A stretch of DNA of 64,000 bases from JAOAPG01 sp963791575 (GCA_963791575.1 CAWBSY010000011.1:310001-374000); one strand, 5' to 3'. Numbered from the stretch's first letter, positions 8,905 to 18,831 are shown. Notes: generated from the letters alone by a model not told the origin. Numbers and translations are program-made.

Positions 8905-11774
8905 ATGAAAGATCGATCACAGGAAGTACGTGCATTCCGAATCATCGTACTTCTGCCGTTGCAGATTTCGCTGTGGTTAATCTTTGCGGCGCATTCTTTC
9001 GCGCAAACTCCATCCGGCACGCTGCGCGGGAAAGTTACCGATCCGTCTGGTGCCGTGATTCCTCAGGCGACGGTGACCGCAACACATTCCAGCGGCGCGG
9101 CAAAGAGTACAGTCAGCAATGCGCAAGGAGAGTACGAGATCAAGGGCCTCGCAAATGGCACCTACACCGTGAATGCTAAGGCAAAAGGCTTCGCCAGCGC
9201 CGCGGAACCGAATGTAACCATTACAGCAGGACAGGTTCAGCAATTTGACGTCGCACTTGGCATAATCGTCCAGCAAGAAAAGGTTGAGGTTCAGGATCAG
9301 AACACAACGGTGGATGTAAATCCTGAAAACAATGCCAGTTCTCTGATCATCAAAGGCAAGGATCTCGACGCTCTGTCGGACGACCCCGATGAATTGCAGT
9401 CGGAGTTGCAAGCGCTAGCTGGTCCTTCGGCTGGTCCGAACGGCGGAGAAATTTATATCGACGGGTTTACCGGTGGCCAGATCCCGCCCAAGTCCGCAAT
9501 CCGGGAAATTCGTATCAACCAGAATCCTTTCTCGGCTCAATACGACAAATTGGGGTATGGCCGTATTGAGATTTTCACGAAGCCAGGAACCGAAAAGTAT
9601 CACGGCCAAATCTCAATTAATGGCAATGACTCTGCCTTCAATTCTCCAAACCCGTTTCTCTCAGGAGAGCCCAGCTACCACACCGAAATTTTCGACGGTA
9701 ATGTAGGCGGGCCCATTACTAAGAAGGCTTCTTTCTTCTTCGATGCTCAAAGGCGGGATATTAGCGATGTTGCGGCTATCAGCGCCATCGATCCTACCAG
9801 CGGCTTAAAAATCAACCAGTCGTTCCCAACCTCCAGAACGAGAACAAATCTAAGTCCCCGGTTCGATTTTCAGCTCGGCAAAAACGATACTCTTACCGCT
9901 CGCTACCAATTTTTCAAGGACGACCGCACCAATCAGGGAATAGGGCAATTCTCCCTGCCCTCGCAGGCTTATAACTCGAGCGACACCGAGCACACCTTGC
10001 AAGTAAGTGACACACATATCGTGAGTCCTAACATCGTAAACGAGACGAGATTTCAGTTCGAACGCGACATCAATGACCAGACGCCGCTAAGCTCCCAGCC
10101 CACGATTAGAGTTCTCGGTGCGTTCACTAACGGCGGAAACTCGGAAGGACTGAGCACCGACACCCAGAACCACTATGAGTTGCAGAACTACACTTCGCTG
10201 GTGCACGGAAATCATTATGTGAAGTTTGGCGGAAGACTAAGAGCTCTGACCGAATCCAACTATACGAACTCGAATTTCAATGGGACATTCACATTTCCTT
10301 CATTCGCCGCATTTCAGGCACAAATTCCGAGTCAGTTCGCTATTACCGCAGGTAAGCCGCTGACAAACATTTCGGAAGTGGATGCTGGGCTGTATGCAGA
10401 GGACGATTGGAAGGTTCGCCCCAACATCACTCTCAGCTATGGCCTGCGTTTCGAAACTCAGAACGATATTCATGATCACGGTGATTTCGCCCCGAGAGTG
10501 AGCGTTGCATGGGGCATAGGCGGCGGGAAGAAGACAGCTGCTAAAACTGTTTTGCGCGCTGGCTATGGCATTTTCTACGATCGTTTCGTCGTCGGAGCTG
10601 GTGCTACAGGCCGAACAGTTGAACGGCGTCAATCAGCAGCAATTCATTGTCACTAATCCTAATTTTTATCCTCAGATCCCATCTGTAAGTTCACTGCCAA
10701 GCGCCTCTCCGACGATCTATCAGATCGCTCCCAACTTGCGAGCGCCTTACATCATGCAGGGTGCGGCGAGTCTAGAACGGCAACTCACAAAGAGTTCTAC
10801 TCTTGCCGTCACTTATCTTAATTCTCGCGGTGAGCATCAATTCTTTATTCGTAACAGCAATGCGCCATTTACTCCAGGTTGGCCCAGGCCAAACGGAACC
10901 GCAGAGAATATCTATCAGTACGATTCGGGAGGGAGTTTTCCGTCAGAACCAATTGATCACGAACCTCCGCTGGAACATGGGGCCGAAGCTATCGTTGTTC
11001 GGCTTTTACACGCTGAGCTATGCCAACAGTGACGTCCATGGAGCAGGCAGCACTCCCAGTTTCGTTTCGAATCAGTACAATCCGATGGCGGATTATGGTC
11101 CCGCATCCTTTGATGTGCGTCATCGCTTATTCGTGCTGGGCTCGATTACATTGCCCCACTCCTTCCGGCTCAATCCGTTCATTATCGTGCAATCGGGTCA
11201 GCCGTACGATATAACCGAGGGCGAAGACGTAAATGGCGATTCTATATTTAACGACCGGCCATATTTGGTTTCTGGAACTACGTGCTCCTCACGGTCGATC
11301 CAGGGTTCCGATGTGTGCACTCCGCTGGGGACATTCAACACCGCCCATACAGCTGGACAACCGATCCCCATCAATTCCGAAAGAGGGCCTGGTCAAGCAA
11401 CGATAAACCTGAGACTCAGCAAGACTATCGGTCTGGGCAAAAAGACGGAGAGGAGTTCCGGCGGCGGCGATGGCGGAGGAAGAGGAGGATTTCCGGGCGG
11501 GGGGCGAGGCGGACCTCCGGGCGGCGGACTAGCCGGCCGCGGACTCAGTGGGGCTGCCGGCGGCAATCCATTGGGCGGAGCGGGAACGAATCGGCAATAC
11601 AATCTGACGTTCAGCGTGTCGGCTCGCAACCTTTTTAATCATGTCAATCTCGCATCTCCGATAGGAAATGTGGACTCTCCTTTTGCGGGAACATCGACAG
11701 CTCTGGCAAGTGGCCCCTTCAATACGTCTTCAGCCAACCGTCGTATCGACTTGCAGGTATTGTTCTCCTTCTGA
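8905..11774 (+). CDS. Oar-like TonB-dependent receptor with carboxypeptidase regulatory domain, two frameshifts
   Basis: Outer-membrane beta-barrel of the acidobacterial Oar/TonB type. It has a signal peptide (residues 10-32, ending HSFAQ), then a carboxypeptidase-regulatory-like domain (SGTLRGKVTDPSGAVIPQAT, about 35-115), a plug region and a long barrel ending in aromatic VLFSF. The frame is lost twice. Removing one G near 10594 joins YDRFVVE to LVLQAEQLNG. Removing one base near 10930 joins DSGG to VFRQNQLITN. With both repaired it is about 956 residues, normal for the family. Shortly before the C-terminus is a Gly-rich insert (about 11460-11580) of GGG/RGG units not typical of these barrels. 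It lies directly downstream of the DUF5666 protein, which also has a Gly/Pro-rich stretch. The substrate is unknown. Confidence 0.82.
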
Positions 11775-11808
11775 TTTCTTCTGCATTAGCACGATCCACC
11801 AACCGAAA

Positions 11809-11838
11809 AAAAAGGACACCAAATATGGTGTCCTTTTT
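11809..11838. terminator. Bidirectional intrinsic terminator
   Basis: A perfect 12-bp inverted repeat (AAAAAGGACACC / GGTGTCCTTTTT) encloses a 6-base loop, with A and T runs on the two outer sides. It lies between the convergent TonB receptor gene (+) and the HExxE protein gene (-), so it can stop transcripts from both. Confidence 0.85.
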
Positions 11839-11856
11839 ACTTATTTGAAAATCAAT

Positions 11857-13095
11857 CTATTGGCAGTTCACGCCTTCTACAGGAGACAGAGCGGTCAGCG
11901 TGTTCTGGTTAGGATAGCTGTAGGCGCCGCCGAGGGCACTCGACGGTGATTGGAATTCGAACCATTGCAAAAGCGCTTCGTTCTGCGGATGGTATGTCCT
12001 TCCATTCATCGTGACTGGGAAAGTGGCCTGAGGCAATCCTTCAATCACGTCGCCAACTTCCAAGTCATCCTGGCAGTTTCCATTGGGCGACAACCACCAT
12101 GGAGTAATGTTATGGAGGTTATCGCTGGCGACGAAAGGATCGTTGTAAGTCTCAGATACCTCATGACTGAGAGCGGTCACGTCTTCAAAGCCCGCGCCAA
12201 AAAGTCCGGGGCTGATCCAGCTGGAATAATTCAGGACGTAGCGTTTTTCCTTGTTGCCGTTATTGGCATCCCCCGGTTCAAAGTCGTATGAGTGGAAACC
12301 AAGCACGCAGCAATTGTTGGGGTCGCCGTTGAAGTACAAATAAGTGTTGGGAAACAGGAACGTCGAAATGTCCTTCGTGGTAATGTCACCCGCGTTCTCG
12401 GCTGCGCCCACTGGCGTGGTCGTATCCGTGGGTACGGTTGGAAAGAGCAAGTTGCTGAACTCATTGATGTCAATCAGCACGAACTCGCAGCATGTTCCGT
12501 TCGACTTCAGCTTGTACTGGTAAAATCCCGCAGGAATCGACATGGTCCGTTCAGTTTTCAGGGCGGGGTTCAGTAAAGTATGCCAGTTTGGCTTCATGGT
12601 GTTATAAAACTCTGCACGCTGGACAGCATCACTGATCTGAGTTGGCACGTCGCTGCTGGTATAAGTCGAATTTTGGAATACTGGCGAATACAATGTGGGA
12701 ACTATGAACGGCTTCACACTGTAATGTAGTGCAACGTTTCCGTTGGAATCCAACAAGTCGAGAGAAACTGGAACCACAGGAGCATTGACGTAAGTCGTGC
12801 CGCCGTTTTGGGGCACTTTCCCTACCATATTGTAGTACCAGAAATTTGTCTTTTTTCCGGTTGGCCCAACTCCCGGGGTTGTGTAGTGTCCGTTGAAATT
12901 GATGAGCGAATCGATGCCGGGGATCCCCGCACCGTTCTTCACATTAGAGTGGCCATGAGGAGCAACTGTGATGAATCTTGGGCGAGCATTCGAAAGATCT
13001 CCGGATGCTTGGTTATTTTGCGCGAAACTGATACTTGTTACTACTGACATTGCGAGAACCATCAGCAATGCCTTAAAAGGCTTTCTAATTGTCAT
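11857..13095 (-). CDS. Secreted protein with HExxE metallopeptidase-like motif
   Basis: Exported protein of about 412 residues. The start at 13095 is preferred to one 12 codons upstream because it gives a classical signal peptide (MTIRKPFKALLMVLAMSVV, cleaved after SFAQ) and has an AGGGGA ribosome site 6-7 bases away. Near residue 325 is LSHEVSETYNDP, an HExxE motif followed by Asp-Pro, as seen in secreted zinc-dependent peptidase-like proteins. The Cys pairs (CCEF, NNCCVLG) and the final CQ suggest disulfides. No propeptide domain is recognised. Protease activity is an inference from this single motif; the protein could be catalytically inert. It is a single gene facing the TonB receptor. 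Confidence 0.6.
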   Translation of the reverse strand: MTIRKPFKALLMVLAMSVVTSISFAQNNQASGDLSNARPRFITVAPHGHSNVKNGAGIPGIDSLINFNGHYTTPGVGPTGKKTNFWYYNMVGKVPQNGGTTYVNAPVVPVSLDLLDSNGNVALHYSVKPFIVPTLYSPVFQNSTYTSSDVPTQISDAVQRAEFYNTMKPNWHTLLNPALKTERTMSIPAGFYQYKLKSNGTCCEFVLIDINEFSNLLFPTVPTDTTTPVGAAENAGDITTKDISTFLFPNTYLYFNGDPNNCCVLGFHSYDFEPGDANNGNKEKRYVLNYSSWISPGLFGAGFEDVTALSHEVSETYNDPFVASDNLHNITPWWLSPNGNCQDDLEVGDVIEGLPQATFPVTMNGRTYHPQNEALLQWFEFQSPSSALGGAYSYPNQNTLTALSPVEGVNCQ

Positions 13096-13348
13096 TTGAA
13101 TTCCCCTACATAGCCTGAGACTTGAGTACAACGAGCTCTAACAAAATACGCCAAGGTAAGCGTACTTGTAAACCAATTCTCTTCCGTTTTCGTCAATTTT
13201 TACAATTGTGGATAGGTTCTTGCCTATGATGCAAAACTTTACAGCTACAAACGAACATCACAATTGCATTGTTACGCTTGGTTTGAGAGTGTGGTGGACC
13301 CTTGGGGCATGCGGTGTTGAGATGCAGCCACGTCAGCCTGCCAGAGAC

Positions 13349-14167
13349 TCAATACCAGCGCGCCGCATCCGGCGGGAGGTCCAGGTTTGTGCTGGCCAAG
13401 TCTTGTGTCATGTGTTCGACATCGGACGTTCCCGTGAGCGGCAGCATTCCAATTGAGCGGGCAAATGCGAACACAACTTGGGCTGGTGTGACATTCAATT
13501 GTGCGGAGAGACTCATGACCAGTGGATGCCGAAGTACTTCAACGTTCGCAGTGAGAAGAGAGAAACCCTGATAGATAATGTTTCGCTCCCTACAGAACAA
13601 CCGGACATCCCGATCCCAGCCAAGTCGGGCATAACAGCGATTTTGTACAAACGCAGGAGTCTCGTTATGCGTAGCCGCCACCTGCTCAAGGTGATGGAGA
13701 GAGACATTGCTCACACCAAGCAGGCGCGTGCGTCCAGCATCTCGCTCCTTGATCATGGCCTCCCAAACCTCGGCATCAGCCTCGGTCCAGCCGTATCCAG
13801 AAGAAGGCCCGTGCAACACAAAGCTATCGATATAGTCCGTTCCGAGATGTTCGAGCGAACTGGCCATTGACTGAGCGACCTGAACGGAAAGTGCGGCGGT
13901 AGGGTCGTAAGGCAGACGATGATCCTGACCCGGTTGATAAGTAAACTTCGTCTGAAGGAAAACATCTTCGCGGGTTATTATTCCGTCGCGATAGGCAGCG
14001 GCGAGTCCCGCCCCGACTCCCGCTTCATAATAATGTCGCCGTTGATTCGCGGTGTCGATACCCCGAAAACCCATCCGGAGTGCGAGCTCGGTGAGCGCGG
14101 GAGTGCGGTCTTCTTTCCATGCAGTGCCGTATAGAAAATTGGGGTGGGGTAGGCGCTCAACAGGCAT
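13349..14167 (-). CDS. Aldo/keto reductase
   Basis: NAD(P)H-dependent oxidoreductase of the aldo/keto reductase fold, 272 residues. The catalytic tetrad can be read as Asp38 (GFRGIDTAN), Tyr46 or Tyr47 (RRHYYEAG), Lys74 (LQTKF) and His119 (FVLHGP). The C-terminal half contains the usual VSNVSLHHLEQV segment and the late strand PAQVVFAFARS. It is the last gene of a six-gene minus-strand operon, starting 3 bases after the stop of the symporter gene. In this context it probably reduces or oxidises a carbonyl intermediate of the sugar-acid pathway. The exact substrate is unknown. Confidence 0.85.
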   Translation of the reverse strand: MPVERLPHPNFLYGTAWKEDRTPALTELALRMGFRGIDTANQRRHYYEAGVGAGLAAAYRDGIITREDVFLQTKFTYQPGQDHRLPYDPTAALSVQVAQSMASSLEHLGTDYIDSFVLHGPSSGYGWTEADAEVWEAMIKERDAGRTRLLGVSNVSLHHLEQVAATHNETPAFVQNRCYARLGWDRDVRLFCRERNIIYQGFSLLTANVEVLRHPLVMSLSAQLNVTPAQVVFAFARSIGMLPLTGTSDVEHMTQDLASTNLDLPPDAARWY

Positions 14168-14170
14168 GCA

Positions 14171-15499
14171 TTATTCTGTCACGTCTAAAGAAGGCAAGGA
14201 CGGGTGTTTCATTGCATCGCGCAGCTTTGCTGGGTCCAGCTCACCTTCCCAGCGGCTCACTACGATTGTTGCGACGCCATTCCCCACAACGTTAGTCAAT
14301 GCGCGACACTCGCTCATGAATTTGTCGATTCCGAGCAGAAGGGCAAGCGCCTGGATCGGAATATTTGGGACTGCTGTTAGCGTCGCGGCCAGCGTGACAA
14401 ATCCAGTGCCGGTCACGCCCGAAGCACCTTTGGACGCAACCATCGCAAACAGCAACATGCCGAGTTCCTGGCCGAGACTCAAATGCGTATTGGTCGCTTG
14501 CGCCAGAAAGATCACAGCTAAAGTCATGTAGATGTTCGTGCCATCGGTGTTGAAACTGTACCCGGTAGGAAAAACTAGCCCGACAACCGAGCGGGATGCA
14601 CCCAAGCGCTCCAGCTTGGTCATCATGTCGGGCAGAACGGTCTCTGACGAACTCGTGCCTAGCACGATGAGAAGCTCGTCTTTTATATAGGCGATAAAAC
14701 GAAAAATTGAAAATCCTGCCAAGTACGCGATTATGCCGAGCACGAGCACGATGAAAATTGCGCTCGTGAGATAGAACGTACCGATAAGCTTGGCGAGATT
14801 TGCCAACGAAGTCACACGATAGCGGCCGACCGTAAACGCCATTGCGCCGAAAGCGCCGATCGGTGCCGCTCTCACGATGATTCGAATAATTCCGAAAAAT
14901 ACTTTTCCTGCAACGCCGATCATTCGCGCTACTCGAATGCCCAATTCCCCCATGCGCGATATCGCAAAGCCGGAAAGAACTGCTATGAGCAGAACTTGCA
15001 GAACATCACCGTGGACAAATGCGTCAACGAATGTCTCGGGGATGATGGCTTGCAATCTTGCCACAAATCCCACGTCTTGAACGTGGCTCACATAGCTCGA
15101 GATTGCTTTGGGATCGAGTGTTGCGGGATTGATATTGAGTCCCTTGCCAGGTTGCAGCAGATGGGCAATCAACATTCCGGCGATCAGAGCGAAGGTGGAA
15201 ACAATTTCAAAGTAAACCAGCGCCTTGATGCCGACGCGGCCGATCTTCTTCATGTCTCCAATGGATCCGATGCCCTGGACGACGGTGCAAAAGATCACGG
15301 GCGCGATCATCATTTTGATGAGCGCTACAAAGCTGTCGCCGAGCGGTTTCAGGGCGATACCGGTAGCCGGGAAAAAATGTCCAACAAATATGCCCAGAAC
15401 AATTGCCAGAACTACCTGTGTGTAGAGAACGGTGTACCAGGGCCGGCGTTGCCGCGTGACGTCCTTGCGTAGCTCTTGTGTTGCTGGTTTAGTAGACAC
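14171..15499 (-). CDS. Dicarboxylate/amino-acid:cation symporter (DctA/GltP family)
   Basis: Inner-membrane sodium- or proton-coupled carboxylate importer, 442 residues. It has the family's multiple hydrophobic segments. The substrate/ion-binding tips can be read: the serine-rich HP1 segment LGTSSSETVLPDM, the TM7 motif GYSFNTDGTNIYMT (NxDG), the HP2 segment KGASGVTGTGFVTL, and a TM8 containing FMSECRALTNVVGN. The gene overlaps the 2-hydroxyacid dehydrogenase by 11 bases and precedes the aldo/keto reductase by 3. This makes it the likely uptake system for the acid degraded by this locus. Length and motifs are intact. Confidence 0.92.
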   Translation of the reverse strand: MSTKPATQELRKDVTRQRRPWYTVLYTQVVLAIVLGIFVGHFFPATGIALKPLGDSFVALIKMMIAPVIFCTVVQGIGSIGDMKKIGRVGIKALVYFEIVSTFALIAGMLIAHLLQPGKGLNINPATLDPKAISSYVSHVQDVGFVARLQAIIPETFVDAFVHGDVLQVLLIAVLSGFAISRMGELGIRVARMIGVAGKVFFGIIRIIVRAAPIGAFGAMAFTVGRYRVTSLANLAKLIGTFYLTSAIFIVLVLGIIAYLAGFSIFRFIAYIKDELLIVLGTSSSETVLPDMMTKLERLGASRSVVGLVFPTGYSFNTDGTNIYMTLAVIFLAQATNTHLSLGQELGMLLFAMVASKGASGVTGTGFVTLAATLTAVPNIPIQALALLLGIDKFMSECRALTNVVGNGVATIVVSRWEGELDPAKLRDAMKHPSLPSLDVTE

Positions 15500-16469
15500 G
15501 ATTTAGTGGCGGCTCTTTCGCAATGAGTACACGCTCGATATTTTGCCAGGCAGAACGAAACAGAAACGCAGCCGACTGCCGAGTAACACCGGCAATATGC
15601 GGAGTCAAAATAAGCCGCCGCGCAGCTTCGCCCTGCAGCGCAAGCAGCGGATTGTCTGGTGAAGGAGGTTCGGTCGAATAGACGTCAACCGCTGCACCTC
15701 CCAAATGTCCGGATTGCAGATCTTCCGCAAGAGCTGCTTCGTCCACAATGCCGCCGCGCGACGCTTGAATCAGAATCGCGCCTGGTTTCATTTGCGCAAG
15801 TTCACGAGAGCCGATGAGTCCTTGAGTCGCGGGCAGAAGTGGCAAATGCAAGGTTACTACGTCGGCTGACTTGAGTAGCTCATCTAGAGAAACGGATTGT
15901 GCACCGAGAGCCCCGGCTAGATTCGGACAGTGGGGTGCCGGGTCGTAGTAGCAAATGCGGCAGCCCATCCTGTGAAATGCTTCGGCAACCGCCAATCCGA
16001 TTGTGCCCAAGCCGATGACACCGACAAGCAGGTTGTCGAGTCCGGCGAGATTGTCTCTGAGCATGCGACTGCGAAATTCGGCGTAGTTGCCTTTACGGAT
16101 CTCATCGTCCGCCCACACAAGTCGACGCAGGAGCAACGAGGCGGTGGTTACCGCATATTCGGCGACTGCACTGTTGCTTCCGCCGGGAACATTGGAGACA
16201 GCAATGCCAGTGCGCTTCAAAACAGATTCATCGAGCCGATCAAGCCCAGCGCCGGTTACTTGCACAAATCGAATCGTGCTTCCTTCAAATAGCGACGGTG
16301 CCAGCTTAGGTCCAACAGCTGGAATCACAAGAGCTCGTGCCTGACGCATAAGCTCAGCCACATCGGTGTCGTTCGGCGCTCGGTACGCGATGTTCAGAGA
16401 CGAGGGTGGGAGTGCCTCGGCGCGCTCAAAGTCGGTCTTCGGACGCAAACACAACACATCAACGGTCAT
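15489..16469 (-). CDS. D-2-hydroxyacid dehydrogenase (NAD-dependent)
   Basis: Reversible oxidation of a D-2-hydroxyacid to the 2-oxoacid, 326 residues. The Rossmann motif GVIGLGTIG is at residues 150-158. The catalytic triad of the family is visible as Arg238 (IQASRGGIVDE), Glu267 (YSTEPP) and His291 (LTPHIAGVT). It overlaps the cupin gene by 4 bases and the symporter by 11, so it is embedded in the operon. Glyoxylate/hydroxypyruvate reductase-like or phosphoglycerate-dehydrogenase-like substrates are possible. The context (symporter, UxaA dehydratase, FAH hydrolase) favours a sugar-acid breakdown intermediate. Confidence 0.88.
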   Translation of the reverse strand: MTVDVLCLRPKTDFERAEALPPSSLNIAYRAPNDTDVAELMRQARALVIPAVGPKLAPSLFEGSTIRFVQVTGAGLDRLDESVLKRTGIAVSNVPGGSNSAVAEYAVTTASLLLRRLVWADDEIRKGNYAEFRSRMLRDNLAGLDNLLVGVIGLGTIGLAVAEAFHRMGCRICYYDPAPHCPNLAGALGAQSVSLDELLKSADVVTLHLPLLPATQGLIGSRELAQMKPGAILIQASRGGIVDEAALAEDLQSGHLGGAAVDVYSTEPPSPDNPLLALQGEAARRLILTPHIAGVTRQSAAFLFRSAWQNIERVLIAKEPPLNRVY

Positions 16470-16864
16470 GAATTTTGTTTGGCCTTGGTAGACGAAGAAT
16501 TCTCTTGCATTCCTGCGGTGATATCAGCGAGCGGGAAAAAACAGAGCAGTACCAAAGGTTCGGCTCCAGTGTTTCGTGTCACGTGCCTTTCGCCCGCGGA
16601 AATAAGGATTGCGTCCCCGGCTTTAAGTGGGTACTCGCCGCTATCAGCATGGGTGGTGCCTTGCCCCGAGAGAACAAAGATGCATTCTTCGCAGTCGCGA
16701 TGCATGTGCGGTTCGCGAGGCGTTTCCTCCGGATGAGGCACTGGAATTTCTACCAGCCGCAGCGTGACGGACTTTGCGCCGGTCTCGCCAGAAACCATTT
16801 CGAGCGAATTGCGGCCGGGGAGCCCGAGTTTCTTCGCTTGCGACTGTGTGAAAACACGCGTCAT
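16466..16864 (-). CDS. Cupin-domain protein
   Basis: Small single-domain beta-barrel protein, 132 residues, with both cupin motifs. Motif 1 is REPHMHRDCEECIFVLSGQG (metal ligands His, His, Glu) and motif 2 is PLKAGDAILISAGERHVTRN (fourth His). Cupins of this type can be isomerases, dioxygenases or sensor proteins. It overlaps the dehydrogenase by 4 bases and starts 3 bases after the creatininase-like gene. It probably acts as a small sugar-acid isomerase, or as an accessory enzyme in the pathway. The last 15 residues are a polar tail rich in Ser, Thr and Lys. Confidence 0.82.
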   Translation of the reverse strand: MTRVFTQSQAKKLGLPGRNSLEMVSGETGAKSVTLRLVEIPVPHPEETPREPHMHRDCEECIFVLSGQGTTHADSGEYPLKAGDAILISAGERHVTRNTGAEPLVLLCFFPLADITAGMQENSSSTKAKQNS

Positions 16865-16867
16865 CCG

Positions 16868-17686
16868 TTATCTCGGGCTTAATCCGGCAACTTCCGCTAC
16901 CCCACCTTTGACGCCATCGAGCTGCTGGAAGATTTCCCGAGACTCTTTCGCAATCGCCTTTGCGATCGCTTCAATCATGTCTTGACCCTTGGCCTTCGTC
17001 GCGTTTTGCGGGCTTCCGTACCAGCCGGTTGATGCAATATTACGTATGTCGGTCAAGACTGGTTGATAGGCGCGCGTGCGCCGCAGCTTGTCCATCTTGC
17101 TCCCGTGTTCGCGGTCTGACGAATTGCCGATGCGATCGAGGTGCACTAGATCAGGGCGATGCGCCAGTACTGCCAAAGCCTCGATCTCACCGCCATGGGT
17201 CAGCCCGTTGCATTGTGGTCCGAACATCTCGGCAGCGACGTAGCAGGCTTGCACCGTGCACACTGTCATGCCGAATTCGCGATGGAGGGCCTCAGCCGCA
17301 ATCGCAAGCGGAGCGATATTGCCCTCGTGCCAATTCAAAATAAGTAGATACTTCGCACCGTGTTTCGCGGTCGACGCGCAGGTTTCGGTGACCAACCGCA
17401 TGTAAGTGTCAGGGCTAAGAGTAATCGTCCCTTCATACGGCATGTGCATTGGCGTAACGCCCAGCGGACCGCCGGGTAATACGAGTCCGTCCATGTGCTC
17501 GGCCACTGCGTGACTGATTACATTGGCAGCGAAGATATCGGTGCCTGTCGGCAGATGCGGACCATGCTGCTCGACGCTTCCCGCAGGGAAGATGACCAGC
17601 GGATGCTTCTTGAACTGAGCGGCAATCTCTGGCTGCGTCAATTCGATGAAGTAGCGACTAGACAAGCTGAGCGCTCCCTTCGCCAA
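16868..17686 (-). CDS. Creatininase-family amidohydrolase
   Basis: Metal-dependent cyclic-amide hydrolase family, 272 residues. The metal-binding signature is clear: Glu39, His41 and Asp50 in GSVEQHGPHLPTGTD, then His120 and Glu121 in NWHEGN, and a later Glu in THGGEIEAL. Family members include creatininase, mycofactocin MftE and riboflavin-pathway ArfB, and many in sugar-acid operons act on lactams or lactone-like rings. The start overlaps the end of the Gfo/Idh gene by 29 bases. The operon position, between an oxidoreductase and a cupin, suggests ring opening of a lactam or lactone intermediate. That is inference. Confidence 0.82.
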   Translation of the reverse strand: MAKGALSLSSRYFIELTQPEIAAQFKKHPLVIFPAGSVEQHGPHLPTGTDIFAANVISHAVAEHMDGLVLPGGPLGVTPMHMPYEGTITLSPDTYMRLVTETCASTAKHGAKYLLILNWHEGNIAPLAIAAEALHREFGMTVCTVQACYVAAEMFGPQCNGLTHGGEIEALAVLAHRPDLVHLDRIGNSSDREHGSKMDKLRRTRAYQPVLTDIRNIASTGWYGSPQNATKAKGQDMIEAIAKAIAKESREIFQQLDGVKGGVAEVAGLSPR

Positions 17687-18749
17687 CTTTGGCGCGCGCT
17701 TCGTCCATCACGTCGGCAATTCGCACCGATTGTCCGCCTTGCTGAATCGAGCGCAGAGCCGCATACACAACCGCCACCGCAACATTGCCATTGTGTGCGC
17801 TGAGTTCGCCAGGCTTCCCTGTTCTGCAGCTCTCGGCAAACATTTCCAGTTCCGTGCGGAACATGTCGCTCGGAGGAATCGTCAACTGCTCGCGGCTGGC
17901 GTATCCATCTTTGCCGCGCTGAATATAAAGGACCGACTTGTCATGCAGCTTGTCAGGCGTGTCCCATGTGCCGAAGTCAATTTCGTAGTGCATCAGTCCC
18001 TTAGAACCGAACACCCGCACCGCAAAGATGCCGGGGGATGTCCAGCAGGATCCCACGTAGCCGAGTTTGCCGTCGGCGAATTTGATCAAGGTCATCGACT
18101 GGTCATCGACTTCGGCTCCCACAGGAGAGAGTTTGGAAGCCATCGAACTCGCTTCGACCATATCGCCGCCGAGATAGTGAACGACATCGAACATGTGAAT
18201 TGCGAGTTGCGAAAGCGGACCGCCCGGCGCTTTGTCTTTATACCAACGCCAAGTCTTCGGCGTAAGTTCTAAAGCGCGCTCGTTGGAAAAGTTCGCTTCG
18301 ATGAATGCCACTTTACCCAGCTCTCCACTTTCGATCGCTTCACGGATCTTTCTCATGCCTGCCATCAAGCGGGCGCTGTGACCTACGGTGACGGTTATTC
18401 CGTAAGTCCGCTGGAGAGCTTCAATCTGGAGTCCTTCTTCGAGTGTGCTGGCGATTGGCTTCTCCGTATAAACGTGCTTGCCCGCCTTGGCTACTTCGGC
18501 GGCAACCGGCAAGTGCTGCTCGTTGGGAACGGTAAGAATCACCCCCTGAATTTCTGGGTTGGCGAGCATTTCAGCCATGCTGGATGCAGCGGGAACTCCA
18601 AGTTCGGTGGCAAAAGCCGCGCGTTTTTCTTCTGAGCGGCTATATCCCGCAACTATCTTTAACTGATCAGACTTCGCGGCAGCGCGCGTCAACACCTTGG
18701 CCCAGCGTCCCAGCCCTACGATTCCGACCTTCACCGGCACCTTTTGCAT
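17658..18749 (-). CDS. Gfo/Idh/MocA-family oxidoreductase
   Basis: NAD(P)-dependent sugar or inositol dehydrogenase family, 363 residues and first gene of the minus-strand operon. The N-terminal Rossmann fold has VGIVGLGRWAKVL (GxGxxx). The family motif EKPIAST is near residue 95, with the usual EKP lysine, and the C-terminal alpha/beta substrate domain contains GGPLSQLAIHMFDVVHYLGG with its conserved His. It likely oxidises a sugar or sugar acid. Transcription would start from the 82-base divergent region shared with the GntR gene, where a palindromic operator candidate lies. Confidence 0.88.
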   Translation of the reverse strand: MQKVPVKVGIVGLGRWAKVLTRAAAKSDQLKIVAGYSRSEEKRAAFATELGVPAASSMAEMLANPEIQGVILTVPNEQHLPVAAEVAKAGKHVYTEKPIASTLEEGLQIEALQRTYGITVTVGHSARLMAGMRKIREAIESGELGKVAFIEANFSNERALELTPKTWRWYKDKAPGGPLSQLAIHMFDVVHYLGGDMVEASSMASKLSPVGAEVDDQSMTLIKFADGKLGYVGSCWTSPGIFAVRVFGSKGLMHYEIDFGTWDTPDKLHDKSVLYIQRGKDGYASREQLTIPPSDMFRTELEMFAESCRTGKPGELSAHNGNVAVAVVYAALRSIQQGGQSVRIADVMDEARAKVGEGSAQLV

Positions 18750-18812
18750 TAAGTCACTCCGATTTCAAAAAATTGATATGTTGAGCTTGCATATATTTAA
18801 ATTCGATAGTAC

Positions 18813-18828
18813 GGTATTACCATAATAC
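18813..18828. promoter_or_regulatory. Candidate GntR (FCD) operator in divergent promoter
   Basis: The 82-base gap between the Gfo/Idh gene (-) and the GntR gene (+) contains GGTATTACC, an odd palindrome GGTA-T-TACC, at 18813-18821. It overlaps a second inverted repeat GTATTA-CCA-TAATAC (18814-18828). GGTAT-ACC cores are typical of FadR-type/UxuR-like GntR operators. The site ends 3 bases before the regulator's ATG, so it could block both transcripts. Binding is inferred. Confidence 0.5.
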
Positions 18829-18831
18829 GGC

